A stretch of DNA of 64,000 nucleotides from Bacillus sp. FJAT-49736 (lineage in GTDB: Bacteria; Bacillota; Bacilli; Bacillales; Bacillaceae_C). A program made the translations under genes and the position numbers. Shown piece by piece: positions 26,519-36,888 of the stretch. The first letter of the stretch is position 1. Each line of letters starts with the position of its first letter. The stretch lies in assembly GCF_018343615.1 (NCBI RefSeq), contig NZ_JAGYPI010000001.1, forward strand, positions 1,692,960 through 1,756,959, given 5' to 3'. The notes under the pieces were generated by a model that had not been told where the DNA came from, did no database searches, and saw only the letters and a list, made by a program, of their open reading frames with translations.

Positions 26519-28411
26519 TTACGCCCTTTTTTGTTTTTTTGGAGTAATAGAGATAATTTTATTTATGGCGTTTTCCGTAGTAAAACCAATTTCCTCCAAC
26601 AATTGATCCACATTTCCATGCTCTATAAATCGGTCAGGTATACCCATTCTGTCTATGACATTATGATAATATCCATGATCATGAGCAAATTCGATTACAG
26701 AGCTGCCAAACCCGCCTTCTAGAACTGCCTCTTCAATGGTTAAAATAGGCATATTTTTATCTAATAATGATGTCAGCATTTTTTCGTCCAAAGGCTTGAT
26801 AAATCGAGCATTAACTACCTTAACGGAGTATCCTTGTTTATTCAAACGGTTTGCAGCATCTAACGCCATTGGTATAGTTGTTCCAAAGGTTAGGATTGCA
26901 GCATCTGTACCTTCCTTTAGTACCTCCCAGGTTCCAATTGGAATCTGTCTTAGGTCTTCGTCTAGCGGTACACCTATCCCATTTCCACGTGGAAATCTCA
27001 TTGCAATTGGTCCTTTATCGTATTTAATAGCTGTATTGACCATATGCTGACCTTCGTTTTCATCCTTCGGCATCATAATGACCATATTTGGAATATGACG
27101 TAAAAAGGCAATATCAAATACACCCTGATGTGTTTCCCCATCAGCGCCTACCAATCCTGCTCGATCAATTCCTATAAAAACATTTAAATTTTGCCGGCAA
27201 ATATCGTGTACCACCTGGTCATAGGCACGTTGTAAAAAGGTAGAATAAATAGCCAAAAACGGTTTCATTTTCTGCGTCGCTAAGCCTGCAGCTAAAGTTG
27301 CAGCGTGCTGTTCCGCAATTCCGACATCATACATTTGATCCGGGAGTTGTTCTGCAAATTTCTCCAACTTAGATCCTACAGGCATGGCAGGAGTTATGGC
27401 TACAATCCGTTTATCCTTTTTTGCTAATCTTAGTACTGTATCACTTACGAGCTTGCTCCACGCCGGTGGTGCATTAACAGGCTTAATTAGATCGCCTGTT
27501 TCAATTTTATATTGACCAGTACCGTGCCAGGTTCCGATAGTGTCATTTTCAGCTGGTTTATAGCCTTTTCCTTTTTTGGTGATAACATGTAAAAGAATTG
27601 GACCTTTAGTCTTTTTAGCATATTGAAAATTCTCAAATAACGCTTCGAAATTATGGCCATCTACAGGACCTAAATAAGTAAATCCTAGCTCTTCAAAAAA
27701 TATCCCTGATACAACTAAATATTTTAAACTATCTTTGATTCTTTCAGCTGTTGCAGCAAGCTTTCCACCAACTGCAGGAATCTTTTTCAATAAACTTTCT
27801 AATTCATCCTTTGCCCAACGATATTTTCCGGCAGTTCTTAACCTACCGAGCACATTATGTAATGCACCTACATTGGGAGCAATCGACATTTCATTATCAT
27901 TTAATACGACTATTAAATCTTTCTGTTCGTGCCCAATATGGTTCAATGCTTCCAGCGCCATTCCACCTGTTAATGCACCATCTCCGATTACAGGAACAAT
28001 AAAAGATTTTTCCCCTTTTATATCTCTTGCAATCGCCATTCCCATCGCTGCCGATAATGAAGTGGAACTATGACCTGTCTCCCATACATCATGTTCACTT
28101 TCTGCCATTTTTGGAAATCCGCAAAGGCCATTAAATTGTCTTAACGTATCAAATTGATTTGCACGCCCCGTTAATATTTTGTGGACATAGGACTGATGGC
28201 CAACATCCCAAAGTATCTTATCATTAGGACTATCAAAACATTTATGCAATGCAATGGTCAATTCAACAACCCCTAGGTTGGGACCAATATGCCCACCTGT
28301 TTTTGATATTTTTTCGATTAAAAATTTCCGGATATCTTCACTAAGATCCTTCAATTGGTCGACATTCATATTTTTTAAAAACGAAGGGTCTTTAATTGAT
28401 AATAGATCCAT
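26519..28411 (-). CDS. dxs: 1-deoxy-D-xylulose-5-phosphate synthase
   Basis: A 630-residue thiamine-diphosphate enzyme joining pyruvate and glyceraldehyde 3-phosphate, the entry step of the MEP isoprenoid pathway. The cofactor motif is [15 protein letters not shown] with NDNEMSI, and the pyrimidine domain carries [15 protein letters not shown]. Length is standard. The ispA gene upstream supplies prenyl diphosphate synthesis; a terminator and a repeat copy lie between them, so dxs probably has its own promoter in 28412-28750. Confidence 0.96.
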   Translation of the reverse strand: MDLLSIKDPSFLKNMNVDQLKDLSEDIRKFLIEKISKTGGHIGPNLGVVELTIALHKCFDSPNDKILWDVGHQSYVHKILTGRANQFDTLRQFNGLCGFPKMAESEHDVWETGHSSTSLSAAMGMAIARDIKGEKSFIVPVIGDGALTGGMALEALNHIGHEQKDLIVVLNDNEMSIAPNVGALHNVLGRLRTAGKYRWAKDELESLLKKIPAVGGKLAATAERIKDSLKYLVVSGIFFEELGFTYLGPVDGHNFEALFENFQYAKKTKGPILLHVITKKGKGYKPAENDTIGTWHGTGQYKIETGDLIKPVNAPPAWSKLVSDTVLRLAKKDKRIVAITPAMPVGSKLEKFAEQLPDQMYDVGIAEQHAATLAAGLATQKMKPFLAIYSTFLQRAYDQVVHDICRQNLNVFIGIDRAGLVGADGETHQGVFDIAFLRHIPNMVIMMPKDENEGQHMVNTAIKYDKGPIAMRFPRGNGIGVPLDEDLRQIPIGTWEVLKEGTDAAILTFGTTIPMALDAANRLNKQGYSVKVVNARFIKPLDEKMLTSLLDKNMPILTIEEAVLEGGFGSSVIEFAHDHGYYHNVIDRMGIPDRFIEHGNVDQLLEEIGFTTENAINKIISITPKKQKRA

Positions 28412-28581
28412 GATGGATCACTCACTTTCGTTAATATAGATTGTGTTTCGTAAAATAATGTATCAAAAAATAAAATGATTAGTCTCATGGAAGCTGTTAA
28501 GAAATATGTCCTTTTTATATTACTACTCCTGATTATAATAATAATTTGATTTTCTACAATATAGGTTCATATTATTTATTA

Positions 28582-28625
28582 TAGCCTTTTTCGAATATAT
28601 TGTTGCTTTTTGTAAGCAGTAATAA
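28582..28625 (+). repeat. Dispersed repeat copy in the ispA-dxs gap
   Basis: The stretch TAGCCTTTTTCGAATATATTGTTGCTTTTTGTAAGC region matches the end of the other copies (31450, 39242, 41141, 56652): an AGGCT-like end, then ATTGTTGCTTTTTGTAA. Only this end is clear; the far end could not be placed. The rest of the 479-base gap is AT-rich and has no ORF with a ribosome site. Confidence 0.5.
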
Positions 28626-28746
28626 ATTCTAATCTAGAATTTGATTCGAAGCAAGCAGTTATTCATTTCTAATCCAAATAAGGATGTTTATCCGTACTCG
28701 TCTACGATAGTAATAACGATTAAGTAAGGAGTTCAAATTATAATGG

Positions 28747-28779
28747 AAAAAGAGCCGTTAACACTAATGTGATAACGGC
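28747..28779 (-). terminator. Terminator downstream of ispA
   Basis: GCCGTTA (28754-28760) pairs with TAACGGC (28773-28779), with three further pairs inside (CAC/GTG). On the minus strand the stem is followed by TCTTTTTCC. It would end the xseA-xseB-ispA unit before dxs. Confidence 0.65.
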
Positions 28780-28890
28780 CAGACATTCCACACAAATAAC
28801 GGTTAACATTATATATGTACGATTTATACATAATAAGTATACTATAACATAACAACCATTTTCACTCAATTTCTGTAAGCGTATCCTTCT

Positions 28891-29778
28891 TTAGTAATTT
28901 CTCATTGCAATCAAATCCGTCATTTGTGCAAGAAGTTCTGCTCGCAAACCTGTCTTTTTCAGCATTCCTTTTGCTTCTTCAATATGATATTGCAATCGGT
29001 CCTTCGCCCCATCTAAAGATAAAAGAGACGGATAAGTACTTTTATGGTTTGTTACATCACTACCAATAGGCTTACCGATAATATCCTGATTCCCTTCTAT
29101 ATCTAAAACATCGTCTCTAATCTGAAACGCAATCCCTAAATGTTTAGAGTACTCCTTTAACAAATCCTGCTGTTTTTCAGTAGCTCCTCCAATTAGTGCT
29201 CCAGCCATAACAGAAAAAGTAATGAGCTTCCCGGTTTTATTTGCATGAATATATTGTAGCTGATCGATGGATAAGGTGGTATTTTCACCCTGCATATCTG
29301 CTACCTGTCCTCCAACCATTCCTTCAGAACCTGCTGCACGAGAAAGCATCGTAATTAATTCTAATTTTTCATTGGAGGTCAGGCGTTCATCCTCTGCTAT
29401 TAGCTGAAAGCTATACGTTAGCAATCCATCACCAGCTAAAATCGCGATTGCTTCACCGTAAACCTTATGATTAGTCGGCTTTCCTCTACGTAAATCATCA
29501 TTGTCCATTGCAGGAAGATCATCATGAATTAAGGAATAGGTATGTACCATTTCTACTGCACATGCTGCGGAGAGACCTTTGTTAATATCTTGGTTTAACG
29601 CATGTAAGGTGGCTAACAGCAATATTGGACGAATTCGCTTTCCTCCTGCTTGTAAGGAATAATCCATTGCTTCCTTTATAAGGGTGGGAGCTTTCAATAC
29701 AGCAATATATTGGGCCAGTTCTTTTTCAATTTGAATAATATATTGCTTCATAAACGCACTTAATTCTGTTGTACTCAC
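28891..29778 (-). CDS. ispA: Farnesyl diphosphate synthase
   Basis: A 295-residue short-chain trans-prenyl diphosphate synthase making farnesyl diphosphate from IPP and DMAPP. The first Asp-rich motif is in LIHDDLPAMDNDDLRRGKP and the second in QIRDDVLDIEG; the GGKRIRP substrate motif is near residue 48. The GTG start follows GGAGG, with one base between it and the xseB stop, indicating coupling. Confidence 0.95.
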   Translation of the reverse strand: MSTTELSAFMKQYIIQIEKELAQYIAVLKAPTLIKEAMDYSLQAGGKRIRPILLLATLHALNQDINKGLSAACAVEMVHTYSLIHDDLPAMDNDDLRRGKPTNHKVYGEAIAILAGDGLLTYSFQLIAEDERLTSNEKLELITMLSRAAGSEGMVGGQVADMQGENTTLSIDQLQYIHANKTGKLITFSVMAGALIGGATEKQQDLLKEYSKHLGIAFQIRDDVLDIEGNQDIIGKPIGSDVTNHKSTYPSLLSLDGAKDRLQYHIEEAKGMLKKTGLRAELLAQMTDLIAMRNY

Positions 29779-29779
29779 C

Positions 29780-30007
29780 TTACTCTTCCTCCTTAATCAC
29801 AAACTCCTCTTCCCCATCTTCCGTTATCACTTTGGCTAATTGTTCCTCCACATTTTTCAACTTATCATGACAAAGCTTGGAGAGCTCCATTCCTTGTTTA
29901 TAATAATTCAATGCTTCCTCTAAAGGAACATCTCCTTCCTCCAACCTTTGAACAATCACTTCTAACTTTTCCATCGCTTCTTCAAATGTTATTTTATTCT
30001 CACTCAT
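29780..30007 (-). CDS. xseB: Exodeoxyribonuclease VII small subunit
   Basis: A 75-residue helical hairpin protein ([32 protein letters not shown] region at 8-40) that binds the large subunit of exonuclease VII. It overlaps the end of xseA by eight bases, and the ispA GTG follows at once. Length is typical. Confidence 0.94.
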   Translation of the reverse strand: MSENKITFEEAMEKLEVIVQRLEEGDVPLEEALNYYKQGMELSKLCHDKLKNVEEQLAKVITEDGEEEFVIKEEE

Positions 30008-31355
30008 GGTCTATACTCCTCTCTATCCCTTGAACGGTACAATTTAGAGTACCATCTGACACTCTTACTATTACCGAATCCCCTTTATCTGCTTGTTCAA
30101 TGCTTTTTAAAACGGTTCTCTCTTCCGTATAAGTAACACTATATCCTCTTTCCATTATCTTTAAAGGGCTTAGCGCTTGTAAAGTACTCACAATTTGAGA
30201 GAAGTCTTTTTGTTTATTATTAATAATCATCTTAAGATTTTTTTGAAGTCCTATTGTAAGACGCTTATATACTTCTTTTTCGCGCTTTAATTGTTCGGAT
30301 GGTCGATTTCGATATAGACGTTGTCGCAAAAATTGTAACTCGGATCCAGCACGTTCAGATAAAACTTTTGTTTCTCTATTAAGTCTTTCTGTTAAGCGAT
30401 CAATATGTTCCATTTTTTGTTGATAAAGCAAGTGGGGATTTTTAAAAATATAGGATTTTTTAATATAATCAAGACGTTTCTTTTCTTGGCGATATATATC
30501 TGAAATCCCTCTAATTAAGCGAGTTTTCCTATTTAATAATCGCTCCATCAAATCCTCGATATGAGGAACAGCCATCTCGGCAGCACCCGTTGGTGTAGGT
30601 GCTCTGAGGTCAGCTACAAAATCTGCAATAGTAACATCTGTTTCATGACCAACGGCTGAAATAACGGGAATATCGGATGCGTGAATGGCCCTGGCTACTA
30701 TTTCTTCATTAAATGCCCATAATTCTTCGATCGATCCCCCACCACGCCCGACTATTAATACATCGGCCAGCTTTTGATCATTCGCCTTTTGAATCGCCTT
30801 TACAATGGATTTAGCCGCATTCTCCCCTTGTACCAGTGCAGGATGAAGGTGAATGGCACCGATCGGATATCTTCTTTTAATGGTCGTAATAATATCTCTT
30901 ACTGCTGCACCCGTTGGGGAGGTAATGACCCCAATTACTTTTGGATAGGGAGGAATTTTTCTCTTTCTTTCTGGTGCAAAAAGACCTTCCTTTTCGAGTC
31001 TTTCTTTTAGCTGTTCATAAGCCAGGTATAATCCCCCGATACCATCAGGTTGCATGTCCTTCACATAAATTTGATACTGGCCACTTGCCTCGTAAACGGA
31101 AATAGATCCCCTAATTAAAACATTCAATCCGTTTTCTGGTTCAAATCGCAGGTTCTTCGCTGCCGAGGAAAACATAACCGATAATATTCTTGCTTTAGCA
31201 TCCTTTAATGTAAAGTAAAGGTGACCGCTGGAATGTAGCTTTAGATTAGAAATCTCACCCTTCACATAAATATCGTTCAAATAAGGATCGGCATCAAATT
31301 TTCTCTTTATGTATTTAGTTAATGCTTGTACGCTTAAATATGTTGGAGCTGTCAT
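30000..31355 (-). CDS. xseA: Exodeoxyribonuclease VII large subunit
   Basis: A 451-residue nuclease subunit that degrades single-stranded DNA from both ends. An OB-fold domain (about 1-100; [25 protein letters not shown] region) is followed by the catalytic domain ([41 protein letters not shown]) and a long coiled coil (about 260-400). The ATG is preceded by a GAAGGTG-type site. Confidence 0.95.
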   Translation of the reverse strand: MTAPTYLSVQALTKYIKRKFDADPYLNDIYVKGEISNLKLHSSGHLYFTLKDAKARILSVMFSSAAKNLRFEPENGLNVLIRGSISVYEASGQYQIYVKDMQPDGIGGLYLAYEQLKERLEKEGLFAPERKRKIPPYPKVIGVITSPTGAAVRDIITTIKRRYPIGAIHLHPALVQGENAAKSIVKAIQKANDQKLADVLIVGRGGGSIEELWAFNEEIVARAIHASDIPVISAVGHETDVTIADFVADLRAPTPTGAAEMAVPHIEDLMERLLNRKTRLIRGISDIYRQEKKRLDYIKKSYIFKNPHLLYQQKMEHIDRLTERLNRETKVLSERAGSELQFLRQRLYRNRPSEQLKREKEVYKRLTIGLQKNLKMIINNKQKDFSQIVSTLQALSPLKIMERGYSVTYTEERTVLKSIEQADKGDSVIVRVSDGTLNCTVQGIERSIDHE

Positions 31356-31402
31356 TTTAACACCTTCTATTTTATTTCAAAACCATTAAAATGTATGAAG
31401 AA

Positions 31403-31440
31403 AAGCTGCTTCCTGCATTTTTTTGGAAGACAGCTTATTC
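31403..31440. terminator. Terminator between folD and xseA
   Basis: AAGCTGCTTCC (31403-31413) pairs with GGAAGACAGCTT (31425-31436) with a small bulge. T-rich stretches lie on both sides; on the minus strand TTTTCTTC follows, fitting termination of folD transcription. Confidence 0.6.
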
Positions 31441-31449
31441 TTTTTATTT

Positions 31450-31604
31450 GGCTGTTTTCATATAGTTGTGGATTTTCGTAAATTGTTATAAATCATACTA
31501 TAGACTTATTTTTAGGGCATCTTTTCTTAAGAAGTTTTCTTACAAAAATTAGGTTGTTATTAAGAATTCGTCTGCAAAAACAATAATGTTTCAGAAAAGA
31601 ACCT
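31450..31604. repeat. Dispersed repeat copy downstream of folD (155 bp)
   Basis: This begins GGCTGTTTTC and ends with the inverted counterpart CAGAAAAGAACC. Two internal landmarks, GGCATCTTTTCTTA and AATTAGGTT...AAGAATTC, are shared in order with the copy inside the spoIIIA operon at 39242. The end GTTTCAGAAAAGA is nearly identical in both. The element has no ORF. Confidence 0.7.
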
Positions 31605-31619
31605 TCTATTATTTACTAT

Positions 31620-32486
31620 TCAGGAAAGTTGAGGATGCTGAATATCCATACTGGCAGATTTTAACGTGTTGTAAAGAAGCATGGTAATGGTCATCGGTCC
31701 GACACCACCCGGTACAGGTGTTATATATGACACTTTCGACTTTACCTGTTCGAAATCAACATCCCCACACAGCTTTCCATTTTCATCTTTATTCATTCCA
31801 ACGTCAATAACTATAGCGTTATCCTTAACCATATCAGCAGTTACAAATTTTGCCTTGCCAATTGCAGCAACGAGAATATCTGCCTGCTTTGTAAAGAAAG
31901 AAAGATTTTTTGTTTTGGAATGACAATAGGTGACCGTAGCATTTTCATTTAAAAATAATTGCCCCGAAGGTTTTCCAACGATATTGCTTCTTCCTATTAC
32001 TACAACATGTTTGCCCTCAATGGGAATACTCTCATATCTTAACATTTCCATAATTCCAAAAGGTGTACATGGCAAAAAGGTATCCTGACCCGTCATCATT
32101 TTGCCTATATTAATTGGATGGAAACCATCTACATCCTTTTCCGGAATAATGGTTTCAATTACCTTCTTATCATTTATCTGTTTTGGTAAAGGCAATTGAA
32201 CAAGAATGCCATGAATCGAAGAATCTTGATTCAATTCCTCTATTTTATCTAGTAATTCCTTCTCTGTGATTGTATCGCTTAATTCGATGAGCACTGATTT
32301 CATGCCTAATTTTTGACAGCTTATTTGTTTATTCGTTACGTAGGTTCTTGAAGCAGGATTATTTCCAACTAATATTACCGCAAGGCCAGGAATAACTCCT
32401 TTTTTCAATAAAGTATCTACCTCAGCCTTTATTTCTTTCCGGATAGAAGCGGCAATTTGTTTACCATCAATGATTTTCGCTGACAT
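31620..32486 (-). CDS. folD: Methylenetetrahydrofolate dehydrogenase/cyclohydrolase FolD
   Basis: A 288-residue bifunctional enzyme of one-carbon metabolism. Motifs are the active-site [16 protein letters not shown] (Tyr and Lys), [17 protein letters not shown], the Rossmann [11 protein letters not shown] and the C-terminal [11 protein letters not shown]. Length is typical. It supplies folate derivatives needed by the glycine-cleavage system found further along the window. Confidence 0.96.
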   Translation of the reverse strand: MSAKIIDGKQIAASIRKEIKAEVDTLLKKGVIPGLAVILVGNNPASRTYVTNKQISCQKLGMKSVLIELSDTITEKELLDKIEELNQDSSIHGILVQLPLPKQINDKKVIETIIPEKDVDGFHPINIGKMMTGQDTFLPCTPFGIMEMLRYESIPIEGKHVVVIGRSNIVGKPSGQLFLNENATVTYCHSKTKNLSFFTKQADILVAAIGKAKFVTADMVKDNAIVIDVGMNKDENGKLCGDVDFEQVKSKVSYITPVPGGVGPMTITMLLYNTLKSASMDIQHPQLS

Positions 32487-32543
32487 CTCGGTCCATCCCC
32501 TTATTTGGTTTTTTCCGTTAGCGTCGAATCAAAGAAGAAAAAA

Positions 32544-32939
32544 TTATTGATTTAAGCCATCCTTTATTTTCGAAAGGACCCCATTAATAAATTTACTTGA
32601 TTTCTCATCACCAAAACGTTTCGATATTTCCAACGCCTCATTAATCGCTACATTGGACGGAACATCATGAACATACAATAATTCATATACCGCGATCCGT
32701 AATATATTTAAATCTACCTTTGCCAAGCGATTAACAGACCAGTTTTCAAGATGCTTGGATATTCTTTCATCTATTTCTTTTAAATGTGTACTTGTGCCAT
32801 TCACAAGCTCCGCTAGATACGGGTCCATCGTTTCACCATGCAAAATGTTTTTTATCGCTTCCTCTGGCCCCGCTTCATTAATATCTATCTGAAATAATGC
32901 TTGAAGGGCTTTTTCTCGAGCAGTTCTTCTTTTCATCAT
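32544..32939 (-). CDS. nusB: Transcription antitermination factor NusB
   Basis: A 131-residue all-helical RNA-binding factor for ribosomal RNA antitermination. The start RRTAREKALQALFQID and the end FGDEKSSKFINGVLSKI are typical of the family. AAAGGAG precedes tandem ATGs at 32939 and 32936. It lies between asp23/accBC and folD, the usual context. Confidence 0.95.
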   Translation of the reverse strand: MMKRRTAREKALQALFQIDINEAGPEEAIKNILHGETMDPYLAELVNGTSTHLKEIDERISKHLENWSVNRLAKVDLNILRIAVYELLYVHDVPSNVAINEALEISKRFGDEKSSKFINGVLSKIKDGLNQ

Positions 32940-33073
32940 TATGTATTACTCCTTTTTATTAAATAATGTATAAATAATGGTTTTATCCTCTATATTATTT
33001 TGTTCCATTCATCGTATTACCATAAAAATAATATCATAAAAAGGAGTAATCACGCATTTTTTGTAAAATTTAA

Positions 33074-33102
33074 ATAGCCAAAGGTAAGGTACCTTTGGCT
33101 AT
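33074..33102 (-). terminator. Terminator of the accBC-asp23 unit
   Basis: A perfect 13-bp stem (ATAGCCAAAGGTA with TACCTTTGGCTAT, loop AGG) lies just after the asp23 stop on the minus strand. T content after it is modest, so a strong stem is the main evidence. Confidence 0.65.
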
Positions 33103-33107
33103 GATGA

Positions 33108-33521
33108 TTAAGAAAGCTCCAAATCAGAATCGCTTTCATGCTTTTGATTTTCGAATTGAATACCTACAATATGAATATTGACTTCATCAGCAACCAGTGC
33201 TGTCATATTTATTAATGATTGACGAATATTATCCTGGATTTGCCCGGCAACAGTTGGGATAGATACCCCAAAGTCCATAATACAGTATACGTCAACCTTA
33301 ATGCCTTCATCTGATAAATCAACTTTTACACCTTTACCATGATTTTTTCTGCCTAGACGTTCTGCCACACCGCTAGCGAAATTTCCACGCATTTGCGCAA
33401 CACCTTCCACCTCAGATGCAGCGATACCAGCAATTACTTCAATAACCTCTGGAGCAATTTCTACTTTGCCAAGATCATTATTCACTGATTCCATCTCTAG
33501 CATTGGATTTGTTTCTACCAC
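33108..33521 (-). CDS. yqhY: Asp23/Gls24 family protein YqhY
   Basis: A 137-residue Asp23-family protein. The family core is EIAPEVIEVIAGIAASEVEGV at about 25-45 and the conserved VKVDLSDEGIKVDVYCIMDFG block follows. B. subtilis YqhY, in the same place before nusB, is linked to control of acetyl-CoA carboxylase. The GTG at 33521 is chosen because GGAGG lies eight bases before it; the ATG at 33536 is made by the ribosome site itself (ATGGAGG). It follows accC by 21 bases. Confidence 0.92.
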   Translation of the reverse strand: MVETNPMLEMESVNNDLGKVEIAPEVIEVIAGIAASEVEGVAQMRGNFASGVAERLGRKNHGKGVKVDLSDEGIKVDVYCIMDFGVSIPTVAGQIQDNIRQSLINMTALVADEVNIHIVGIQFENQKHESDSDLELS

Positions 33522-33542
33522 GTTCAACACCTCCATAGAGCA

Positions 33543-34892
33543 TTATTTCATTACTTCATATTTCTCTAAAAACTTCGTATTGAAGTCTCCCGAAACAAAT
33601 ACTTCATGATCCAATAGCCTTAAATGAAACGGTATAGTAGTCTGAACACCTTCAATAGCAAATTCACTCAATGCTCGTTTCATACGGGCTATTGCTTCCT
33701 CTCTTGTCGATCCGTACGAGATTACTTTTGCAATCATCGAATCATAATAAGGAGGTATTGTATATCCAGGATATGCAGCAGAGTCCACCCGAATACCTAA
33801 ACCACCAGGTGGTAAGTACATATTAATTTTCCCAGCAGAAGGCATAAAGTTTTTCTCTGGGTTCTCCGCGTTAATACGGCATTCAATAGCCCATCCGTTA
33901 AAAGTAACATCCTCTTGTTTCAAGGATAAAGGTTTTCCCGAAGCAACAAAAATCATTTCTTTAATTAAATCTACTCCCGTTACAAGTTCTGTTACCGGAT
34001 GTTCTACTTGAATACGTGTATTCATTTCCATAAAATAAAACTTTTGATTGTGGTAATCATAAATAAATTCTACAGTACCTGCTCCAGAATAATCAACCGC
34101 TTTAGCTGCTTTTACAGCTGCTTCTCCCATTTTCTCGCGAATTTCAGCATTAAGTGCTGGAGAAGGAGTTTCTTCTAACAATTTTTGCAAACGTCTTTGG
34201 ATAGAACAATCCCTTTCACCTAAGTGAATAACATTTCCATGATTGTCAGCCATTATTTGAATCTCAACATGACGGAAATCCTCAATATACTTTTCAATAT
34301 ATACTCCTGGATTTCCGAAAGCAGTTGCCGCTTCCTGTTGAGTTATATTAATACCTTTGATTAGCTCGTCTTCCGTTTTGGCAACACGAATTCCTTTTCC
34401 GCCACCACCGGCTGTAGCTTTAATAATCACAGGATAACCAATTGTGTTCGCTAATTCTGTTGCTTCCTCAATGCTCTCAATAATTCCTTGAGATCCCGGA
34501 ACAATCGGAACACCTGCTTCTTTCATTGTTTCTCTGGCAACATCTTTTGTTCCCATCTTGGAAATTGCCTCAGGGCTAGGACCGATGAATGTAATATTGC
34601 AAGCTCGGCAAAGCTCGGCAAAGTCTGCATTTTCAGCAAGGAATCCATAACCTGGATGAATTGCATCACACCCGCTTAATTTTGCTACGCTAATAATGTT
34701 GGTAAAATTTAAATAGCTGTCTTTCGATGCCTTCGGTCCTATACAATATGCCTCGTCAGCCAGTTGAACATGAAGAGCTTCTTTATCTGCTTCAGAATAA
34801 ACGGACACAGCCTCTATTCCTAAGTCACGGCATGCACGAATAATTCGGACTGCAATCTCTCCACGATTAGCTATTAGGATTTTTTTTATCAC
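33543..34892 (-). CDS. accC: Acetyl-CoA carboxylase biotin carboxylase subunit
   Basis: A 449-residue ATP-grasp enzyme that carboxylates biotin on AccB. Seen are the N-terminal [17 protein letters not shown], the glycine-rich ATP loop [27 protein letters not shown] and the catalytic region [16 protein letters not shown]. The GTG start has AAGGAG upstream. It pairs with accB, 13 bp away. It may also be the partner for the carboxyltransferase at 623, but that is unproven. Confidence 0.96.
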   Translation of the reverse strand: MIKKILIANRGEIAVRIIRACRDLGIEAVSVYSEADKEALHVQLADEAYCIGPKASKDSYLNFTNIISVAKLSGCDAIHPGYGFLAENADFAELCRACNITFIGPSPEAISKMGTKDVARETMKEAGVPIVPGSQGIIESIEEATELANTIGYPVIIKATAGGGGKGIRVAKTEDELIKGINITQQEAATAFGNPGVYIEKYIEDFRHVEIQIMADNHGNVIHLGERDCSIQRRLQKLLEETPSPALNAEIREKMGEAAVKAAKAVDYSGAGTVEFIYDYHNQKFYFMEMNTRIQVEHPVTELVTGVDLIKEMIFVASGKPLSLKQEDVTFNGWAIECRINAENPEKNFMPSAGKINMYLPPGGLGIRVDSAAYPGYTIPPYYDSMIAKVISYGSTREEAIARMKRALSEFAIEGVQTTIPFHLRLLDHEVFVSGDFNTKFLEKYEVMK

Positions 34893-34905
34893 TGGTGATC
34901 GCTCC

Positions 34906-35412
34906 TTACTTCGTCTTTACCAAAAATAGTGGTTGTCCATATTCTACTAGCTGTCCATCTTTAGCAAGAACTTCCACAATTTCTCCATCTACTTCTGCTT
35001 CAATTTCATTGAACAGTTTCATAGCTTCTACAATACATACGATAGAATCACTTTTTACTTGTGAGCCTACTTTTACATATGCATCTTTATCTGGTGACGG
35101 TGATTGATAGAAAGTTCCTACCATTGGAGAAACAATTTTATGTAGGTTAGTATCCTGAACAGGCGCCGCTTCCACTTTGCTTTCTATCCGATTAGTGATA
35201 GCATTTTCAATCGGAGCTGCTGCTGCAACTTGCGGTACACTTTGAACTACTGGCTGCTGTACTGGTTGTGTAATAACCTGTGACTCAACTACAGCAACTC
35301 CAGAATTTTTTTTCATTTTTAAAGTAGAACCTTCGCTTTCAAATTCAAATTCGTCAATGCTTGATTGGTCAACAAGTTTAATAATTTCGCGTATTTCTTG
35401 AATTTTAAACAT
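34906..35412 (-). CDS. accB: Acetyl-CoA carboxylase biotin carboxyl carrier protein
   Basis: A 168-residue carrier with an N-terminal helical part, an Ala/Pro/Val/Gln-rich flexible linker (about 45-90) and a C-terminal biotinyl domain whose biotinylated lysine lies in [13 protein letters not shown]. Length is normal. It is the first gene of the accBC unit. Confidence 0.95.
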   Translation of the reverse strand: MFKIQEIREIIKLVDQSSIDEFEFESEGSTLKMKKNSGVAVVESQVITQPVQQPVVQSVPQVAAAAPIENAITNRIESKVEAAPVQDTNLHKIVSPMVGTFYQSPSPDKDAYVKVGSQVKSDSIVCIVEAMKLFNEIEAEVDGEIVEVLAKDGQLVEYGQPLFLVKTK

Positions 35413-35530
35413 ATTACACCTCTTCTAAATTTAATGTGCATGATCCTTATTGTTCCCGCGCAGCTTACAATGTAGCCTTTACCATATTTAAAATAACGTA
35501 TGATAGATAAACAGCAGGGTAAAAATTAGT

Positions 35531-35547
35531 TTAGGACTAACTACTAA
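35531..35547. promoter_or_regulatory. Possible FapR operator upstream of accB
   Basis: TTAGGACTAACTACTAA, read on the minus strand, agrees at 13 of 17 positions with the known FapR consensus TTAGTACCTRATACTAA. It lies about 120 bases before the accB start. FapR controls fatty-acid and phospholipid genes in Bacillus. One weak-to-moderate match only. Confidence 0.3.
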
Positions 35548-35616
35548 TATCATACGATAACTTTGCTTTAAAATTCAACCATTGAGAAAAAGAGTAAATA
35601 TATATTACTATGTAAA

Positions 35617-35649
35617 TTACAAAAAAGGGAACATCTTTCGCTCCCTTTT
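35617..35649. terminator. Terminator of the spoIIIA operon
   Basis: AAAAGGGA (35623-35630) pairs with TCCCTTTT (35642-35649). On the minus strand the stem is followed by a six-T run, 30-odd bases after the spoIIIAH stop. Confidence 0.8.
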
Positions 35650-35682
35650 GAAGTAAAGTTTATACGTTTTAGGAATTCTAGA

Positions 35683-36219
35683 TTACTTTTGGAATTCAAC
35701 TGCAACCTGCGGTGAGTTTCCGATTTGTTGCTCCACTAGTCGGATAATTTCATTAGCCGCGGCTGTGCTTTGTTCCTTAGATTTCACCGTAATATTAATG
35801 TTTGTACCGTCCGACTGAACTAACGCATCCTTGTAGCCATGAGACTTAATTAAAGTTTCTAAAACTTGTTCTTGTTGTGCTGTATCATTTAGCTTTTGCA
35901 TTTCGTCATAGATTTTGTTTTTTTCATCAATGGAAATATTTGTAGTAGCTAATCTGTCTGTTAATTGCTGCTGTATTTTGCTTCTTTCATCATCTCTTGA
36001 CATACGCATTGCTTCAAATGCTTCATCCCCTGCAGCTTGTGTAGAAATATTTACTTTCCCTTCGTTTTTAGATGTTGAATTTGTGTTAGCTTTCCCGTTT
36101 TTATCGACCATTGCAAAATCATTATTTGTTTTTGGATCTGAAGTAACATAATAGACTGATAGAACCACTACTAGACTTAGCATTGTTAATAACCAAACAG
36201 TTTGTTTTTTAAGTAACAT
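35683..36219 (-). CDS. spoIIIAH: SpoIIIAH, forespore-mother cell channel component
   Basis: A 178-residue protein with an N-terminal membrane helix (about 7-26) and an extracellular YscJ/FliF-like ring domain at the C-terminus (about 95-178). It forms with forespore SpoIIQ the channel across the double septal membrane during engulfment. It is the last gene of spoIIIAA-AH, 12 bases after AG. Confidence 0.94.
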   Translation of the reverse strand: MLLKKQTVWLLTMLSLVVVLSVYYVTSDPKTNNDFAMVDKNGKANTNSTSKNEGKVNISTQAAGDEAFEAMRMSRDDERSKIQQQLTDRLATTNISIDEKNKIYDEMQKLNDTAQQEQVLETLIKSHGYKDALVQSDGTNINITVKSKEQSTAAANEIIRLVEQQIGNSPQVAVEFQK

Positions 36220-36231
36220 TTTATTTCCCCC

Positions 36232-36888
36232 TTAATTTTTTTTCGGCAAAACCGTTACTTTATAATCAGGCACATTAAAAGTTCTTGCTACTGCTTCTTT
36301 TACCCATCTTTGTATGGTCATATTGTTTGCCCCCTCTGCAATAACGAGAACACCAACTATATTAGGTTTCTTCGTTTCTGTAACAATGGGAGTCTCATTT
36401 TCTCCATTTCTAATAATTACTAGCTTTTCGTCCTGAGAAAGGTCATCTACCTTTCGTTCTCCGCCATTACGGTCGGTTTCGGTTGTTGTTTGATTTTGAG
36501 AAGTAGTGTTTTTCTCATATACCTTACTTTCCGATGAACCAACATTTACTACTACCTTTACCTTTCCAACACCATCTATTTGCTCCAGCGCATCCTTCAA
36601 CACACTCTCATACTGCCTTTCATAATCCTTCATCGATTTTGCCTGTTTATTGGATGAACCAGATCCGAATGTTGCTACATCCTTTTGATCATTCGGCTGA
36701 TTAAAGACAGGTGTGGAATTATCGTTTTGGTTTTTGCTCCAAATATTACTAATCAGCATGATGGCTATACCAAAGAGAAGCAGAATTAAAAAGTACTGAA
36801 GCTTGTTCTTTTTTCCGCTACTTTGATTTTCTTGCGATGCAAATAGCTTTTCCTTTAGCCAGTCGAAGGGCCCTTTCTTATCGCTCAT
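36232..36888 (-). CDS. spoIIIAG: SpoIIIAG, ring-forming sporulation channel protein
   Basis: A 218-residue protein with one membrane helix (about 28-47), a Gln/Asn/Ser-rich stretch, and a C-terminal ring-building motif domain (about 85-215: DVEN..., KVVVNVGSSES, PNIVGVLVIAEGANN). In B. subtilis this protein makes a large ring in the SpoIIIA-SpoIIQ channel. Its ATG overlaps spoIIIAF by 11 bases. Confidence 0.93.
   Translation of the reverse strand: MSDKKGPFDWLKEKLFASQENQSSGKKNKLQYFLILLLFGIAIMLISNIWSKNQNDNSTPVFNQPNDQKDVATFGSGSSNKQAKSMKDYERQYESVLKDALEQIDGVGKVKVVVNVGSSESKVYEKNTTSQNQTTTETDRNGGERKVDDLSQDEKLVIIRNGENETPIVTETKKPNIVGVLVIAEGANNMTIQRWVKEAVARTFNVPDYKVTVLPKKN

Noticed and set aside
34600-34630. 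Short tandem duplication (GCTCGGCAAA twice) in accC
   Set aside because: It stays in frame within conserved coding sequence and is likely chance codon repetition.
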